In this document: positions 5,734-7,753 of the stretch, in pieces
Position numbering within the stretch: position 1 is the stretch's first letter
How the letters are laid out: each line of letters opens with the position of its first letter
Assembly (NCBI GenBank): GCA_003477045.1
Contig: DMTS01000197.1
Location: 8,254-16,006, forward strand
DNA from: Candidatus Delongbacteria bacterium
GTDB taxonomy: Bacteria > UBA4055
Reading direction: 5' to 3'
DNA length: 7,753 bases
Position numbers and translations under genes: made by a program
The notes under the pieces: model-generated
Seen by the model: only the letters and a program-made list of their open reading frames with translations
Databases searched by the model: none
What the model was told of the DNA's origin: nothing

Positions 5734-7753
5734 ATGCCATTATTAACTTCAGCTAAATTCGATGAATACACTAATTTGCAGAATTTTGAAGCAACACTTA
5801 AAGCACGATATAAATCCAGTCTTCACTGTAAAAATTTCACTTTTGACCTTTCTAAAGTTGAATGGATAGGACCACTTCAGATTTGTATTCTATATGGTTG
5901 GTTACAAGAGTTATTAAAAAATAAAGTTTCAGTTAATTTTGAGATCGGTTCACTTGAAAAAGAAAGACAAGCAATATCATTTATTACAAATGCTGGTTTT
6001 TTTGAGAATTTATCTGAGAGAGTTGAGATTAGTAATCTTCCTATTCAATACAAAAATAGCGGTTTATCTGCGTTTAAAACATTTAATAATTCTCCAGAAT
6101 TAGAAACTTTCAGACAAGCAATTTCTTCTACGGAATCATGCAATCAATTACTTGGAGCCAGTGATAATATTGATGTCATTAGAGATGGGGATCTACGAGA
6201 TATTTTAATTAATGAATTATGCCAAAATGGATTAATTCATGGGGAATCAAATCATGTAAGATTTGCTGTTAGTGAATTCCCTCTTAACCCTGATCGTTCT
6301 AATCATAAATATCTTGACACATTTGGAGGCAAATCATATATTGAAATTGCGGTTTCTGATTCTGGCCCAGGTATTATTGAAACTTTGAGCAAAAAATTGC
6401 CATCCGGCTACCATCCGGTAGGGAAATTCATTGACAACTCCAATAATGAAGCTACAAGGCTCATTTCCTATGCATTTGAATTCAGCTCAACTTCTAATGA
6501 GGATGAGCGTAGAAAAAGACTAGAAAGAATATACAGCGAAAATAAAATTGAATATGAAGCTATACCAACAGGTTTATTCTATGTATATTCTTTAGCAAAA
6601 TCTTATGGCGGTCAGATCATTGTAAGAACCGCTGATACGCTTGTAAGTATAAATCTTTCAACCCCATCGAATGATATTATTTACACAAAGTCAAATCTAA
6701 CCAGAATACCTGGGACACATATTCTCGTCAGATTTCCACGTACAAGAAATAGAGTCACTCCAAAGCTAAATACTTACCCTATTATTAATGACAATTTTGA
6801 AAACCGTACACATAGATCTGATGTGCTCACACAAATTCCTTATGACTTGGATTGGCAAAGTAAACTTATTACGGAATTAGAGAAAGCTGTATTCCAGCAA
6901 CTCGTCAGTTCTTCAACATTACCAAATCCCATAGTTTCGGTTATCCTTTATGGGATACCGTTTGACACAAAGGCATTTGCAATTTTCATAACAATTCTTG
7001 CTTCATTGCCAAGAAAGAATTGCGCTCTTTTAGCTATGGGAATTTCTAACGATTTAGTAGATTCCTCAATAAGACAGTGGGCTAGAATTACTGAAATTAG
7101 AAAAGAAGGTAAACGAGTTATAGATAGAGTGCACGGATTCAGATCTCTTATACTTGTTTCTGAGGATATTAATAAACAAATAGAATTCGGTGATACAGAA
7201 CATGTAGAAGCTACAAGATTATCAGAAGAAAACGACAATAGACATTTAAGCCTAACACGTTCGCAAGTTGAGCTATCACAAAAATATGCAATTATAAACG
7301 GCTTGTCTCAATTGATTCAAAGTGAATGTGTGCAATATACAGGAGATTTTTATTTTCTTATTGAGAGTAAATATTATACCAAAACTTTTTTTCAAATATC
7401 TAAATTACTTTCACATCCTACAGGGAAACATCTTTCTTCTCTTTTTATTAAAATGTTAATTAATAAAAAAAACATTAATGTTGTATTCACGATCTCTGAA
7501 CCACTTTTCAATTTCTCAAATGATATTAGTAAACAATTGAATTCTGTTAGATTCGAGAACATAGACCCAAATGCTAAATTCACGACGATGATGAAAGTTT
7601 TACTTTCAATTGATAAATCCACATTGATTGCGGTTTTTTGTGATGTTATTTGTACAGCTAATGAAATACAAAACATCTTATCAAAAACGCCTAGTTTAGA
7701 CAATGTTATTGTCATATGCTTCGTCGATGCAAGAGATGATGAGTATGATTATG
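5734..7753 (+). CDS. STAS-like / GHKL ATPase / PRTase-like multidomain protein, 3' partial
   Basis: An open frame of 673 codons with no stop before the window edge. Residues about 10-100 look like a STAS domain: a strand FDLSKVEWIGPL (37-48) followed by an amphipathic helix and a second strand. Residues about 150-335 form a GHKL ATPase: N box NELCQNGLIHG (160-170, with E161, N165, H169), G1 box DSGPGI (209-214), PTGL at 278-281 before SYGGQ (290-294), and GTHI (327-330). The set is complete, so ATP binding is likely. The order resembles the anti-anti-sigma and anti-sigma kinase pair (SpoIIAA/SpoIIAB type) fused in one chain. Residues about 397-440 may be a second STAS-like segment. From about 536 the sequence resembles orotate phosphoribosyltransferase: GDFYFLIES then KLLSHP, and CDVICTA (636-642) with VDARDD near the edge, in place of the usual DDVxTTG and VDR. 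No transmembrane segment or signal peptide is seen. It lies 31 bp after hsdS and is more AT-rich than hsdR/hsdM. Substrate and biological role are unknown. Confidence 0.85.
   Translation, partial: MPLLTSAKFDEYTNLQNFEATLKARYKSSLHCKNFTFDLSKVEWIGPLQICILYGWLQELLKNKVSVNFEIGSLEKERQAISFITNAGFFENLSERVEISNLPIQYKNSGLSAFKTFNNSPELETFRQAISSTESCNQLLGASDNIDVIRDGDLRDILINELCQNGLIHGESNHVRFAVSEFPLNPDRSNHKYLDTFGGKSYIEIAVSDSGPGIIETLSKKLPSGYHPVGKFIDNSNNEATRLISYAFEFSSTSNEDERRKRLERIYSENKIEYEAIPTGLFYVYSLAKSYGGQIIVRTADTLVSINLSTPSNDIIYTKSNLTRIPGTHILVRFPRTRNRVTPKLNTYPIINDNFENRTHRSDVLTQIPYDLDWQSKLITELEKAVFQQLVSSSTLPNPIVSVILYGIPFDTKAFAIFITILASLPRKNCALLAMGISNDLVDSSIRQWARITEIRKEGKRVIDRVHGFRSLILVSEDINKQIEFGDTEHVEATRLSEENDNRHLSLTRSQVELSQKYAIINGLSQLIQSECVQYTGDFYFLIESKYYTKTFFQISKLLSHPTGKHLSSLFIKMLINKKNINVVFTISEPLFNFSNDISKQLNSVRFENIDPNAKFTTMMKVLLSIDKSTLIAVFCDVICTANEIQNILSKTPSLDNVIVICFVDARDDEYDY

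Noticed and set aside
6948..7715. Minus-strand open frames at 6948-7238 and 7392-7715
   Set aside because: Both lie antisense within the long + strand frame of the STAS-GHKL protein, have no family resemblance and are expected in AT-rich coding DNA.

Overview
The window holds most of a type I restriction-modification operon of the hsdR-hsdM-hsdS order, with an extra AlbA/Schlafen-type ATP-binding regulator between hsdM and hsdS. A large multidomain STAS-GHKL ATPase gene follows and runs off the right edge. All genes are on the + strand. The DNA is AT-rich, uses ATA, AGA and TTA codons freely, and starts its genes at ATG. This fits a low-GC bacterium such as a Firmicute, spirochaete or Bacteroidetes member, but nothing here fixes the lineage. 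The gene content is that of an accessory or defence region. I see no RNA genes, insertion sequences, integrase or CRISPR array.

Layout: 3-1586, HsdR lacking its N-terminus because of the window edge (DECH, TATP and QxxGRGxR helicase motifs, EcoEI-type C-terminus). 1583-3007, HsdM, interrupted by one in-frame TAG at 2201-2203 between its SAM-binding motif and its NPPF catalytic motif, with the frame otherwise intact on both sides. 3004-4371, AlbA_2 domain + GHKL-like domain + winged helix, with a four-copy 12-bp tandem repeat in the linker. 4368-5702, HsdS with two target recognition domains. 5734-7753 (open), a STAS-like domain, a complete GHKL ATPase domain, a possible second STAS-like segment, and an orotate-phosphoribosyltransferase-like C-terminal region with altered motifs.

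The first four genes are joined by three successive ATGA overlaps, so they are probably one translationally coupled operon. HsdM and HsdS would form the methyltransferase core, HsdR would add ATP-driven translocation and cleavage, and the AlbA-type protein may regulate the operon. If TAG is read as stop, no functional HsdM is made, both modification and restriction should be lost, and coupling to the two downstream genes is weakened. The last gene is not a known restriction-modification subunit. Its combination of signalling ATPase and PRTase-like modules is the most unusual content of the window and the best candidate for an undescribed system, whose remaining part lies to the right.
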